This document shows, one piece after another, positions 28,751 to 37,594 of a stretch of 64,000 bases of DNA (position 1 is the stretch's first letter; each line of letters opens with the position of its first letter). Made by a program: the position numbers and the translations under genes. The notes under the pieces were generated by a model. That model made no database searches. It was not told the DNA's origin and was given only the letters and a program-made list of their open reading frames with translations. The stretch comes from CFX5 sp023384495 (GTDB taxonomy: Bacteria > Chloroflexota > Anaerolineae > Caldilineales > Caldilineaceae): contig JASNZV010000001.1 in assembly GCA_048499455.1 (NCBI GenBank), positions 1,116,001-1,180,000 of the forward strand, read 5' to 3'.

Positions 28751-30968
28751 TTTTGAAGCGCTTTTCAACCCCCAATCGGTGGCGCTCTTTGGCGCCAGCA
28801 ACCGGCCGCGCAGCGTAGGCGCCACGGTGATGCGCAACCTGTTGGCCGGCGGTTTTGCCGGGCCGATCTTGCCCGTGAACCCCAAGCACAAGGCGGTTGC
28901 CGGCGTGTTGGCCTATCCCAACGTGGCGAGCCTGCCGTTGACGCCTGACCTTGCCGTGATCTGCACGCCGCCCCGCACCGTGCCCGGCCTGGTCACCGAG
29001 CTTGGCCGGCGCGGCACACAGGCGGCGGTGGTGATCACCGCCGGGTTGGACCAGGAGCGCGACCCCCAGGGGCAGACGCTGCAACAGGCCACGCGGGCAG
29101 CCGCTCGCGCCTACGGTGTGCGTCTGCTTGGCCCCAATTGTGTCGGCCTGTTGGTTCCCGGCATTGGGTTGAACGCCAGCTTTGCTCACACCCAGCCGCT
29201 GCCCGGCAATATCGCCTTTGTGACGCAGTCGGGTGCGCTGGCGACCGTGGTGCTAGACTGGGCCAAGGCCGATGGCATTGGTTTTTCCAGTTTTATCTCG
29301 TTGGGCAACAGCGTGGATATCGATTTTGGAGACGTACTGGAGTATCTGGGCCGTGACCCGGCGACGCAGGCCGTTCTGCTCTACATCGAATCGATCCGGG
29401 ATGCGCCGAAATTTATGAAGGCGGCGCAGGCGGCGGCCCGCACCAAGCCGATCATTGCAGTCAAGGCGGGCCGGGTGAACGAAGGCGCCCAGGCTGCCTT
29501 TTCGCACACCGGTGCGCTGGCCGGCGCCGACGATGTCTTTGAGGCGGCGCTGCGCCGCGCCGGCATCCTGCGCGTTGACACCATCGAGGATCTTTTCAAT
29601 GCAGTGGCGACGCTGGCCCGCACCCGGCCTTTGCAGGGCGAACGCCTGGCCATTTTCACCAATGGCGGCGGCCCCGGCGTGATGGCCACCGACGCCCTGA
29701 TCCTGCGCGGCGGCGAGCTGGCGTCACTCTCCCCGGCGACCCTAGAGCGGCTGGATGGCTTCCTGCCAGCCAACTGGTCACACGGCAACCCGGTCGATAT
29801 TATCGGCGATGCGCTGCCGCCGCGCTATGTGCAGACCTTACAGGCGCTGCTCGACGACCCCGGCGCCGATGCCGTCCTCTTTATCCACTCGCCGTCGGCC
29901 ATTGTGCCCAGCCATGAGATCGCCAGCGAGTTGGCACCGACCATCCAGGCGGCCCAGCGTAACGTGTTGACCTGCTGGCTGGGCCGCGAGAGCACGGCAG
30001 CCGCCCGCCACATCTGCGCCGAGGCTGGCATCCCCACTTATGATTCGCCAGAAGACGCGGTGGACGCCTTCTTGCAGATGGTCCACTACCGGCGCACTCA
30101 GGCGTTGTTATTGGAAGAGACGAGGCCCAGTGCGCCAGCAGCAGGAGCCTCGGATGCCGAACAGGCGCGCGCTGTTATCGAAGGTGTGCTCAAAACGGGG
30201 CGTGACCTCCTGACCGAACTGGAAGCCAAAGCGGTATTAGACGCCTATCACATCCCAACCGTCACGACGCGGTTTGCCAGGACGCCGGATGAATGCGCCG
30301 CCCTGGCCGCCGAGATGGGCGGCCCGCTGGCGCTCAAGATCGTCTCGCCGGAGATCACCCACAAGAGCGATGTCGGTGGGGTGATGCTCGACCTGGAGAC
30401 GCCAGCCGCGGTGCGGGCGGCGGCAGTGGCGATGCAGTGCCGCGTGGGTGCTGCGCGGCCCGATGCGATGATCACCGGCTTTAGCGTGCAGACGATGGCG
30501 CGGCGGCCTCACGCCCACGAGCTGATCATCGGCGTCGCGACCGACCCCATCTTTGGCCCGGTGATCCTCTTTGGCCAGGGGGGCGGCGCGGTGGAGGTGA
30601 TCGGCGACCGGGCGGTGGCGCTGCCGCCGCTCGATCGGGGTGGGGTGCGCGATCTCGTAGCCCGTACCCGTGTCGCCAGGTTGCTGGCTGGCTATCGCAA
30701 CCAGCCGCCTGCGGATATGGTTGCGATCTATAGCACGCTGCTGAAGGTGGCCCAAATGATTGCAGACCTTCCGGAGATCTACGAACTGGACATCAATCCG
30801 CTTCTGGCCGATGACCAGGGCGTTCTGGCGCTCGACGCCCGCCTGCGCGTGCGCCCCAAGCTACCCACAGCAAGGAATTTGATCGTGCCCCCGAAAATTA
30901 CCGACAAGAGGAAAGGCGCCGCCCATTACAGGCGCCGAGTTGAGAACGCTGATCGCTCTTTTCAGTAA
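28737..30968 (+). CDS. ADP-forming acyl/acetyl-CoA synthetase, fused alpha-beta
   Basis: A 743-residue fusion. Residues about 1-460 are the alpha part: CoA-binding FGASNRPRSVGATVMRNL, GPNCVGLLVP, and the phosphohistidine in AAFSHTGALAGADDVF. Residues about 480-700 are the beta part, an ATP-grasp domain with LELEAKAVL-like start, ALKIVSPEITHKSDVGGVML and DINPLLADDQG. It converts acyl-CoA, ADP and phosphate to the acid, CoA and ATP. Following VOR, it would conserve energy from 2-oxoacid oxidation, as in Pyrococcus-type fermentation. The last 30 residues are basic and variable. No GNAT domain is fused. A fragment of this gene recurs at 37123-37248. Confidence 0.93.
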   Translation: MSTRNFEALFNPQSVALFGASNRPRSVGATVMRNLLAGGFAGPILPVNPKHKAVAGVLAYPNVASLPLTPDLAVICTPPRTVPGLVTELGRRGTQAAVVITAGLDQERDPQGQTLQQATRAAARAYGVRLLGPNCVGLLVPGIGLNASFAHTQPLPGNIAFVTQSGALATVVLDWAKADGIGFSSFISLGNSVDIDFGDVLEYLGRDPATQAVLLYIESIRDAPKFMKAAQAAARTKPIIAVKAGRVNEGAQAAFSHTGALAGADDVFEAALRRAGILRVDTIEDLFNAVATLARTRPLQGERLAIFTNGGGPGVMATDALILRGGELASLSPATLERLDGFLPANWSHGNPVDIIGDALPPRYVQTLQALLDDPGADAVLFIHSPSAIVPSHEIASELAPTIQAAQRNVLTCWLGRESTAAARHICAEAGIPTYDSPEDAVDAFLQMVHYRRTQALLLEETRPSAPAAGASDAEQARAVIEGVLKTGRDLLTELEAKAVLDAYHIPTVTTRFARTPDECAALAAEMGGPLALKIVSPEITHKSDVGGVMLDLETPAAVRAAAVAMQCRVGAARPDAMITGFSVQTMARRPHAHELIIGVATDPIFGPVILFGQGGGAVEVIGDRAVALPPLDRGGVRDLVARTRVARLLAGYRNQPPADMVAIYSTLLKVAQMIADLPEIYELDINPLLADDQGVLALDARLRVRPKLPTARNLIVPPKITDKRKGAAHYRRRVENADRSFQ

Positions 30969-31050
30969 CGCTTGACATTGACTCCAATCGCGCATATCCT
31001 CGTATCTGGCGGACCAATCATTACGGATGGCCGTGTGGATCATCTGTTCT

Positions 31051-31194
31051 GAAAACGGGGCAAAACAGCGCAACACCGAGAGCACAGAGACTGCACAGAG
31101 AACACGGAGAAAAAGCTCTGGGGGCGCCCTCTGGGCCCCTCGGTATTCTCTGTGTTCCTGCTGTACGCTATCATTTTCATTGTTCGGGTTGTCC
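31051..31194 (+). repeat. Dispersed element B, copy 2
   Basis: Starts GAAAACGGGGCAAAACAGCG, contains CACAGAGAACAC units and the core GGGGGCGCCCTCTGGGCCCC, and ends ATTTTCATTGTTCGGGTTGTCC-like. It matches copy 1 (3078-3264, opposite strand) through long shared blocks but is about 40 bp shorter near the first end. It sits between the acyl-CoA synthetase and the chemotaxis-like kinase. Confidence 0.8.
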
Positions 31195-31249
31195 GCCGGT
31201 TATGATGACTGTTGTGTACGGGCAATAAAGGCCAGAGCCGGAGCATAGT

Positions 31250-34200
31250 ATGAGCGACGAGACCAATGAGAGCGAACATGCGCGGTTCTCAGAGGCCACC
31301 CCAACGGATGAATCGGACGTGCAATGCACAGTCGTCGGGATCGGCGCCTCGGCTGGCGGCTTACCGGCGTTGGAGCGATTTTTTGCGGCCATGCCGCCCG
31401 ACAACGGCATGGCCTTTGTTGTGATCATGCACCTGGCGCCGGAACGAGAGAGTTACCTCGCCTCGCTGTTGCAGCGCTACACGGCGATGACTGTCATCCA
31501 AGTGAATGAGACGACCCCGATTGAACCCAATCGGGTCTATGTCATTCCGCCCAACTGTAACCTGGCCAATACGGGCGCGGAACTGCAATTGATCCCGCTT
31601 GAGGCCGAACGACAGGCGCGGGCGCCGATTGACTTTTTCTTCCGCACCCTGGCCGAACAACGGGGCGACGGCGTGGCCGTCATCCTCTCCGGCAGCGGCA
31701 CCGACGGTGCGTTGGGCATCAAGGCGATCAAAGAGAAAGGGGGCTTGCTCATGGTGCAAGACCCCCTGGAGGCCGAATACAATGGGATGCCGCAGAGCGC
31801 GATTGGCACCGGCCTGGTCGATGTCATTTTGCCCGTGGCCGAGTTGGCGCGCGAACTGCTCCGTTATCAAGAGAACAAGCAAGTCATCAGACTGCCCGAT
31901 GAACCGGCTGCCCTCCCCGGCGAAGACCAGGACGCCTTCGACCAGATTCTGGCCCAGCTCCAGCTACGCACCGGCCACGACTTTAGCCAGTACAAACGGT
32001 CGACGCTGCTGCGCCGGATCGGCCGGCGCCTGCAAGTGACGCACAGTACAGATCTAAAAACCTATCTGGATTTTCTGCGCCGGTCACCGACTGAGGCGAA
32101 GGCGCTCTTCCAGGACCTGCTGATCAGCGTGACCAGTTTCTTCCGCGACGCCGAGACCTTTCGCGCTTTGGAAACAGAGGTAATCCCGCAACTTTTTGCC
32201 AACAAGGGCGCTGGAGAAACGCTGCGGGTCTGGGTGGTAGGGTGCGCCAGCGGCGAAGAGGCCTATTCAATCGCCTTCTTGCTGCTTGAGCAGGCGGCAA
32301 AGCTAGAGTATGCGCCCGAAATCCAGATCTTTGCTTCCGACCTGGATGAGCAGGCGTTGCACATTGCGCGCCAGGGCCTCTACCCGGCCGCTATCGCTGA
32401 AGATGTCAGCGAGGAACGGCTTCGACGCTTCTTTCTCAAAGAGGATGACCTCTACCGCGTCAAAGCTGAGGTGCGCGAACGGGTGCTCTTTGCCCTGCAC
32501 AGCCTGCTCAAGGACCCGCCCTTCTCTCGCCTCGACCTGGTCAGTTGCCGCAATTTGTTGATCTATCTCCAGCGCGAGTTGCAGGAGCGGGTCTTTGGAA
32601 TTCTCCATTACGCCTTGCGTCCAGGCGGCTATCTGTTGCTGGGTAGCGCGGAATCGGCCGAAAGCGCGCCGGAAGTCTTTACCACCATTGACAAGAAATA
32701 CCGTATCTATCAGCGCCAACAGCGTGGCGGCGCCCAACCGGTCCTCCCGCCGCTGGCAGCAACGCCGTCGTCTGTACCGCACTTGCGGCGGGCAGGCGCG
32801 GTTCGGCCATCCGTGCGGCGCTCTGAGGTGCAACTACACCAGCAACTGCTCGAGGAATTTGCGCCGCCCAGCCTGCTGGTGGACGAGCACTTTGCCGTCC
32901 TGCATCTTTCCGAGACGGTGGGGCGCTATCTCCTGCATCCGGGGGGTCTCCTTACCGACGATATCACGCGCCTCATCCGGCCTGAGTTGCAGACTGAACT
33001 TCGTTCGGCGCTCTTTGAGGCCTTTGAGCACGACCGGGCTACGATAACCCTGCCCGTACCTGTCCACTTCAACGGTTCCCCCCATCTGGTCAGTATGGCC
33101 GTGCGGCCACGCCGCCGGGTCGACGAGCCCCCTGTGGCCCTGGTCAGCTTTCTCGAAGACGAGCGGGCAACGAGGGAAGATCGGCTCGGCAACGCCGAAG
33201 TGCGCGAACGCGATACCACCATTCAGCAGTTGGAAGAGGAGTTGAAACGGGCGCGCGAGCAGCTCCAGGCCATGATGGAGGAACATGAAACTTCTGAGGA
33301 AGAGCTGAGGGCCTCCAACGAGGAGTTGCAGTCGATCAACGAGGAATACAAATCGACGCTTGAAGAACTGGAGACGAGCAAGGAAGAGCTACAGTCGATC
33401 AACGAAGAATTGCAGACGGTGAATCAGGAATTGAAGGGGAAGGTCGAGGAAGTCAGCCAGGCGCACAGCGATCTGCAGAACCTGTTGGAGGCGACCGAGA
33501 TTGCCACGCTCTTCCTGGATCGACAACTGGTCATCAAACGCTACACACCGGGCATCACCGAATTGTTTAGCCTCATGCCCGGTGACCGGGGCCGCCCAAT
33601 CGGCCATCTCAAGCCCAGGTTCAACTACGCCGACCTGGAGGCCGATGCCCGGCGCGTGTTGCAGGGTGAGAGATTGATAGAACGTGAGGTGCAGAGTGAG
33701 AAGGGGCGCTGGTTCCTGGTGCGTATCCGTCCCTACCACACCGCCGATGGCCGCATCGAGGGTGTGGTGATCACGTTTTTTGACCTCACCGAGCGCCGGC
33801 AAGCCCAGGAACGCTTTCGCCATGTGATCGAACAAGCGCCCAACGGCATGCTTGTGGTTGATGGCGAAGGCAAAATCGGGCTGGTCAACACCGCGCTGGA
33901 GCACACCTTTGGGTATAACCGAGAAGAACTGCTGGGCCAATCGGTTGACCTGTTGGTCTCGCCCCCGCACCGCGGTGACCATGCGACCTATCGCGTCGGC
34001 TACTCCAGCCAGCCCACCGCCCGCCCCATGGGGGTCGGGCGCGACCTGTTTGGACTCCACAAAGACGGTCACGAGTTCCCAGTGGAGGTTGGCCTGGCGC
34101 CCATCGAAACCGGGCAAGGGGTCACCGTATTGGCTACCGTTGTGGACATCGGCGAGCGCAAGCAGGCCGAACAGAGACAGGCTCGTCTGCTGGCGGAAGT

Positions 34201-34876
34201 GGAGCAACAGCGCACCCTGCTGCGCACTTTGAACAGAACACTGGCCCGCGCCCAGGAACAGGAACGGCAGGAGCTGGCCCGCCACCTGCATGACCTGGTC
34301 GGGCAGAACCTGACCGCGTTGAACCTCAGTTTGAAGCTGATTCAGACCCAACTTGCTTCCGGAACGGCGGCAGAGGGAGCCGTTGACGCCAATTTGAATG
34401 AGGCGCGCACGCTGGTCGAACAACTGACCGAACAGGTGCGCGATGTCATGTCGGATCTGCGCCCCCCCATGCTGGCCGACTATGGGTTGTTGGCCGCCTT
34501 GCGCTGGTACGCCACGCAATTTGCCCGCCGCACTGGTCTCGCCGTCACGGTGCAGGGCGAGCCATCCTTCCCGCGCCTGCCGGAAGAGATGGAACAAAAT
34601 CTGTTCCGGATCGCTCAGGAAGCGTTCAACAACGTGGCAAAACATGCCCAGGCTACTGAGCTGACGATTACCCTGGCGGCGGAAGAGCAGCATGTGCAGC
34701 TCACGTTAGCCGATAATGGTCGTGGGATGGTATTGCCCGACCTGGCCACCGGAGAGCAGTCGGAGGGGTGGGGGGTGCTCATCATGCGCGAGCGGGTTGA
34801 GTCCATGGGTGGCCGGTTTGAGATCCATTCAGCGCCGGCTCAGGGCACGACGATTTCGGTGGAGGTCGCTCGATGA
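31250..34876 (+). CDS. CheB-CheR-PAS-histidine kinase fusion protein
   Basis: A 1208-residue cytoplasmic multidomain signalling protein. CheB methylesterase (about 25-215) has catalytic residues in GASAGG (S34), MHLAPE (H61) and GSGTDGALG. CheR methyltransferase (about 230-490) has VWVVGCASGEEAYSIA for SAM binding. A glutamate-rich coiled coil (about 650-745, NEELQSINEEYKSTLEELET) leads to two PAS domains (about 750-985). The C-terminus is a HisKA_3/HATPase kinase with ARHLHDLVGQNLTAL (His near 1014) and DNGRGM. It overlaps the next gene, a NarL-type regulator, by 4 nt, so that is its likely phosphorylation partner. No receptor or flagellar genes are nearby, so this is not classic chemotaxis. 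Confidence 0.93.
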   Translation: MSDETNESEHARFSEATPTDESDVQCTVVGIGASAGGLPALERFFAAMPPDNGMAFVVIMHLAPERESYLASLLQRYTAMTVIQVNETTPIEPNRVYVIPPNCNLANTGAELQLIPLEAERQARAPIDFFFRTLAEQRGDGVAVILSGSGTDGALGIKAIKEKGGLLMVQDPLEAEYNGMPQSAIGTGLVDVILPVAELARELLRYQENKQVIRLPDEPAALPGEDQDAFDQILAQLQLRTGHDFSQYKRSTLLRRIGRRLQVTHSTDLKTYLDFLRRSPTEAKALFQDLLISVTSFFRDAETFRALETEVIPQLFANKGAGETLRVWVVGCASGEEAYSIAFLLLEQAAKLEYAPEIQIFASDLDEQALHIARQGLYPAAIAEDVSEERLRRFFLKEDDLYRVKAEVRERVLFALHSLLKDPPFSRLDLVSCRNLLIYLQRELQERVFGILHYALRPGGYLLLGSAESAESAPEVFTTIDKKYRIYQRQQRGGAQPVLPPLAATPSSVPHLRRAGAVRPSVRRSEVQLHQQLLEEFAPPSLLVDEHFAVLHLSETVGRYLLHPGGLLTDDITRLIRPELQTELRSALFEAFEHDRATITLPVPVHFNGSPHLVSMAVRPRRRVDEPPVALVSFLEDERATREDRLGNAEVRERDTTIQQLEEELKRAREQLQAMMEEHETSEEELRASNEELQSINEEYKSTLEELETSKEELQSINEELQTVNQELKGKVEEVSQAHSDLQNLLEATEIATLFLDRQLVIKRYTPGITELFSLMPGDRGRPIGHLKPRFNYADLEADARRVLQGERLIEREVQSEKGRWFLVRIRPYHTADGRIEGVVITFFDLTERRQAQERFRHVIEQAPNGMLVVDGEGKIGLVNTALEHTFGYNREELLGQSVDLLVSPPHRGDHATYRVGYSSQPTARPMGVGRDLFGLHKDGHEFPVEVGLAPIETGQGVTVLATVVDIGERKQAEQRQARLLAEVEQQRTLLRTLNRTLARAQEQERQELARHLHDLVGQNLTALNLSLKLIQTQLASGTAAEGAVDANLNEARTLVEQLTEQVRDVMSDLRPPMLADYGLLAALRWYATQFARRTGLAVTVQGEPSFPRLPEEMEQNLFRIAQEAFNNVAKHAQATELTITLAAEEQHVQLTLADNGRGMVLPDLATGEQSEGWGVLIMRERVESMGGRFEIHSAPAQGTTISVEVAR

Positions 34877-35526
34877 CGATTACGATTGTATTGGCCGACG
34901 ACCACGGCGTTGTGCGCGCCGGGTTGCGCCTTTTGCTCGAATCTCAGCCCGACTTCAAGGTTGTGGGGGAAGCTGCCGATGGGCATGATGCGTTGCGCGC
35001 CGTCGCCCAGTTGAGCCCACACATTGCTGTCATCGATATTGCCATGCCGGGGTTAAACGGCATCGAAGTTGCGCGTCAGATCCACAGCGAGCACTCTGCG
35101 ACCCAAGTGATCATCTTGTCGATGTACGCCAATCCCGAACACATCTACCGCGCCTTGCGCGCCGGTGCGCGCGGTTATGTGCTGAAAGAAGCCGCCGGGG
35201 ACGAGTTGATCGAAGCGATTCGCACCGTGCAGGCGGGCCGGCGCCATTTGAGCGCTAAAATTATCGATGAGTTTATCGACGACTACATCGACCAGCGGCT
35301 GCTGATGGAAATCGAAGACCCGGTGGAGCGGTTGTCCAGCCGTGAGCGCGAGGTGCTGCAACTGGTGGTGGAAGGCAACTCAACCGCAGAGATTGCCGAG
35401 CGGCTTTTTCTGTCACCGAAGACGGTGGACACCTATCGCAGCCGGCTCATGCAAAAATTGGGAATCACCGATTTGCCCCAACTGGTCCTCTTTGCCCTCC
35501 GGAACGGGATCATCTCGTCCGACTAG
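34873..35526 (+). CDS. NarL/FixJ-family response regulator
   Basis: 217 residues. The receiver (1-120) has ADDH at the acidic pocket, phospho-acceptor aspartate in AVIDIAMPGLNG, and lysine in YVLKEAAG. The LuxR-type helix-turn-helix (about 150-210) reads LSSREREVLQLVVEGNSTAEIAERLFLSPKTVDTYRSRLMQKL. Its ATG overlaps the kinase stop, which fits a HisKA_3-type kinase/NarL-type regulator pair. A 180-nt gap follows before the next receiver gene. Confidence 0.95.
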   Translation: MTITIVLADDHGVVRAGLRLLLESQPDFKVVGEAADGHDALRAVAQLSPHIAVIDIAMPGLNGIEVARQIHSEHSATQVIILSMYANPEHIYRALRAGARGYVLKEAAGDELIEAIRTVQAGRRHLSAKIIDEFIDDYIDQRLLMEIEDPVERLSSREREVLQLVVEGNSTAEIAERLFLSPKTVDTYRSRLMQKLGITDLPQLVLFALRNGIISSD

Positions 35527-35710
35527 GCGCTGCATTCGTCTAAAAATCCCTACAACAACTGTCAAAGTTACCCTCTGGTCGGGCGGCAGCCCGGCCTATA
35601 CACTATCCATACCCCCGATAGGGCAACTGCGTCGATCACTCTGCGCAGTTGCCCTCGCCTGGGTCTTTGGCGGTGACCGCATCTCGCGGGGTGGAACAGG
35701 ATGAACAGCG

Positions 35711-36142
35711 ATGAGTATTAGGGTTTTTTTGGTTGATGGGTATGCCGCGATGCGTACACTCTTGGGCATCTTGCTCGAGACGCAGCCGGGCTTTGTCGTG
35801 GTGGGGGAAGCGAGCGACGAGGAGAGCGCCGCCGGCGCGATCAGCTACTGCCAGCCGGACATCATCGTGATCGACCGGGCGCCATCCATGCATCATAACC
35901 TGGACATCCTCCAGCGTCTCCGCATGCTCTGTCCATCCGCCCGGATGATCTTGCTTACATTTGCCCTGGATATGGATCACGAAGAAGTGCGTCAGGCGCT
36001 TGATTTGGGTGTCCTGGGTTTTGTGCCAAAAGAGAAGGTAGGCGATGAACTGATCGAGGCGATCCGCACGGTCTCTGCCGGCGAGTGCTACGTGAGCCGC
36101 AAGCTGTTGGAGTACGGGCTGGAATTGCCACCGCTGAAATAA
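35711..36142 (+). CDS. Receiver-only response regulator, degenerate acidic pocket
   Basis: 143 residues comprising one receiver domain with no output domain. It keeps the phospho-acceptor aspartate (IIVIDRAPS), threonine (LLTFALD) and lysine (VPKEKVGDEL), but the usual DD pair at strand 1 reads VDGY, with one acidic residue lost. Phosphorylation may be weak or independent of Mg2+. A ribosome site is poor (AGGATGA). It lies in the signalling cluster between the NarL-type regulator and the CBM48 gene. Confidence 0.85.
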   Translation: MSIRVFLVDGYAAMRTLLGILLETQPGFVVVGEASDEESAAGAISYCQPDIIVIDRAPSMHHNLDILQRLRMLCPSARMILLTFALDMDHEEVRQALDLGVLGFVPKEKVGDELIEAIRTVSAGECYVSRKLLEYGLELPPLK

Positions 36143-36182
36143 ACTGCAACGGCAACGCCCGGGTGGATGCATGGAGACAACA

Positions 36183-36518
36183 ATGATCTACAAAACACCC
36201 TCGCCCAAACCCGATCATGTACGCGTCGTCTTTGAGTTGCCCGCTTCCCTCTGGGCGGACCAGGTCTTTCTGGTCGGCGATTTCAATCGGTGGGACCCGA
36301 CAACTCTCCCCCTTACCCAAGATCGACAGGGGGTATGGCGGGCCATCCTCGACTTGCCAGTTGGGACCAGCTATCAGTTTTGCTATCTGATCGATGGTCA
36401 GCGCCACACCGATTTCCATGCCGATGGATGGTCAGCCTATGTCCGTGACTTTCCCAAGAGCGTTATCGCTGTCTCGCTGGCGTCGATTTTGCCAGCACCG
36501 ACGGACGATGGTCTATGA
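36183..36518 (+). CDS. Free-standing CBM48 / AMPK-type glycogen-binding domain protein
   Basis: About 111 residues, essentially one early-set beta domain: VRVVFELPASLWADQVFLVGDFNRWDP, then GVWRAILDLPVGTSYQFCYLIDG and DFHADGWSAYV. The order and spacing of GDFNxWxP, W and YQFxYxxDG match CBM48/AMPK-beta glycogen-binding modules, which bind alpha-glucans. There is no catalytic domain. A second ATG at 36171 would add four residues; the ATG used here has GGAG at proper spacing. It overlaps the next receiver gene by 4 nt (ATGA), tying an alpha-glucan-binding module to a phosphorelay operon. Confidence 0.87.
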   Translation: MIYKTPSPKPDHVRVVFELPASLWADQVFLVGDFNRWDPTTLPLTQDRQGVWRAILDLPVGTSYQFCYLIDGQRHTDFHADGWSAYVRDFPKSVIAVSLASILPAPTDDGL

Positions 36519-37042
36519 AACGGAGAAAAGCTCCCATGCTCATCACCGAGACCCAATCTGCTCGTGGCGCGGCGAGCACAGCAACACCCTCCGATCCCGC
36601 TCTGGCAGTAACCCAGGATGGTTCCGCAGCCGAGGGCTTGACTGGCGCAAACAGACGCCTCATCCGCGTCCTAATCGTAGACGACCATCGGGCGGTGCGT
36701 AGCGCATTGACCGCCTTTCTACTCGCCTATGACGACCTGGAGTTGGCGGGCGAAGCCAGCGATGGGGTGGAAGCCCTCCACTTTTGCGAACGCCAGCAAC
36801 CCGATGTGGTCCTTATGGACCTCATGATGCCACGGATGGACGGCGCCAGCGCCACGCGCGCGATCCGCACCGTTTATCCGCAGACGCAGGTATTGATCCT
36901 CACCGGCTCATACGAAAAGCGTTTGCTGCGGGAGGCGCTGCGGGCCGGGGCAGTAGGGCACTGGCACAAAGAGGTTACAAGCGACGAACTGGCGCACGCC
37001 ATCCGCGCGGCGTATCAAGGCCACCCGGTGGTCACGCCCTAG
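36515..37042 (+). CDS. Receiver-domain protein with N-terminal extension
   Basis: 175 residues. About 48 low-complexity residues precede a complete receiver: LIVDDHRAV, phospho-acceptor in VLMDLMMPRMDG, LTGSYEK and lysine in HWHKEVTSDEL. The frame stops at GHPVVTP, where NarL-type regulators would run into a helix-turn-helix, so there is no output domain. Its start overlaps the CBM48 stop. A strong terminator begins 38 nt after the stop, so it ends the signalling operon. Confidence 0.87.
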   Translation: MKRRKAPMLITETQSARGAASTATPSDPALAVTQDGSAAEGLTGANRRLIRVLIVDDHRAVRSALTAFLLAYDDLELAGEASDGVEALHFCERQQPDVVLMDLMMPRMDGASATRAIRTVYPQTQVLILTGSYEKRLLREALRAGAVGHWHKEVTSDELAHAIRAAYQGHPVVTP

Positions 37043-37080
37043 TTTTTGCAGGGTTGGAAGCCCGCTTCTGACAGCGCTGG

Positions 37081-37122
37081 GTGAGCGTCGCACGGGGCCG
37101 CGTGCGACGCTCACCGGTTTTT
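37081..37122 (+). terminator. Strong intrinsic terminator of the signalling operon
   Basis: A perfect 12-bp stem, GTGAGCGTCGCA (37081-37092) and TGCGACGCTCAC (37103-37114), with a 10-nt loop, followed by CGG and TTTTT. Confidence 0.9.
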
Positions 37123-37248
37123 GCGTACAGGCGATGGCGCGGCGGCCTCACGCCCACGAGCTGATCATCGGCGTCGCGACCGACCCCATCTTTGGCCCAA
37201 TGATCCTCTTTGGCCAGGGGCGGCGCGGTGGAGGTGATCGGCGACCGC
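37123..37248 (+). pseudogene. Relic of the ADP-forming acyl-CoA synthetase gene
   Basis: The segment is nearly identical to 30484-30611 inside the intact synthetase gene, encoding the ARRPHAHELIIGVATDPIFG region. Differences are a few substitutions and a 2-nt shortening of a G-run, which shifts the frame after FGQG. Similarity stops abruptly after GATCGGCGACCG. It has no start and cannot encode a domain, so it is a duplicated fragment. Confidence 0.88.
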
Positions 37249-37354
37249 CTGCGCCTCATCAGCCTACCCCCTTCACAGCCGCATTCACCCGTGTAACCAT
37301 CGATCATACAGGCCGCCCCATGGCGTTGGCAGGGCGCGTCAAGGTGCAACGCGC

Positions 37355-37382
37355 TTTACGAAACTGTTATGTATAGTATGGT
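37355..37382 (+). promoter_or_regulatory. Candidate promoter upstream of the diterpene genes
   Basis: TTTACG, 16 nt, TATGGT, in AT-rich DNA about 210 nt before the cyclase start. Directly downstream, AATATTGGCTTACAAT (37396-37411) is repeated with one change at 37419-37434. Weak prediction. Confidence 0.25.
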
Positions 37383-37594
37383 TTGGCAAACACTAAATAT
37401 TGGCTTACAATTTAGCTGAATATGGGCTTACAATGCGCAAAAGCGGGCCTATGGCTCGGTTTCGCTTTTGGCGCCCGTTCACTGCTCCCCCAAGATCTAC
37501 ACTTACCGGAGACGTTTCATCCAGGCGCTATCGAGCAGTTTCAGATCCAACAACCTAATCCAATCACCTTATCAAACCAAGGACACCGTCAGTC

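Larger units (their letters stand above)
37043..37594. other. Gap between the signalling operon and the diterpene genes
   Basis: This 552-nt gap holds the operon terminator (37081-37122), a relic of the acyl-CoA synthetase gene (37123-37248), a candidate promoter (37355-37382), a 23-nt-period direct repeat (37396-37434) and an imperfect hairpin with arms 37435-37445 and 37463-37473. The part from about 37350 onward is clearly more AT-rich than its surroundings. Confidence 0.6.

Noticed and set aside
36515..37042. Receiver gene truncated by insertion of the synthetase relic
   Set aside because: A perfect terminator lies between the stop codon and the relic, so the present 3' end looks like a settled operon end. 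Truncation is possible but not shown.
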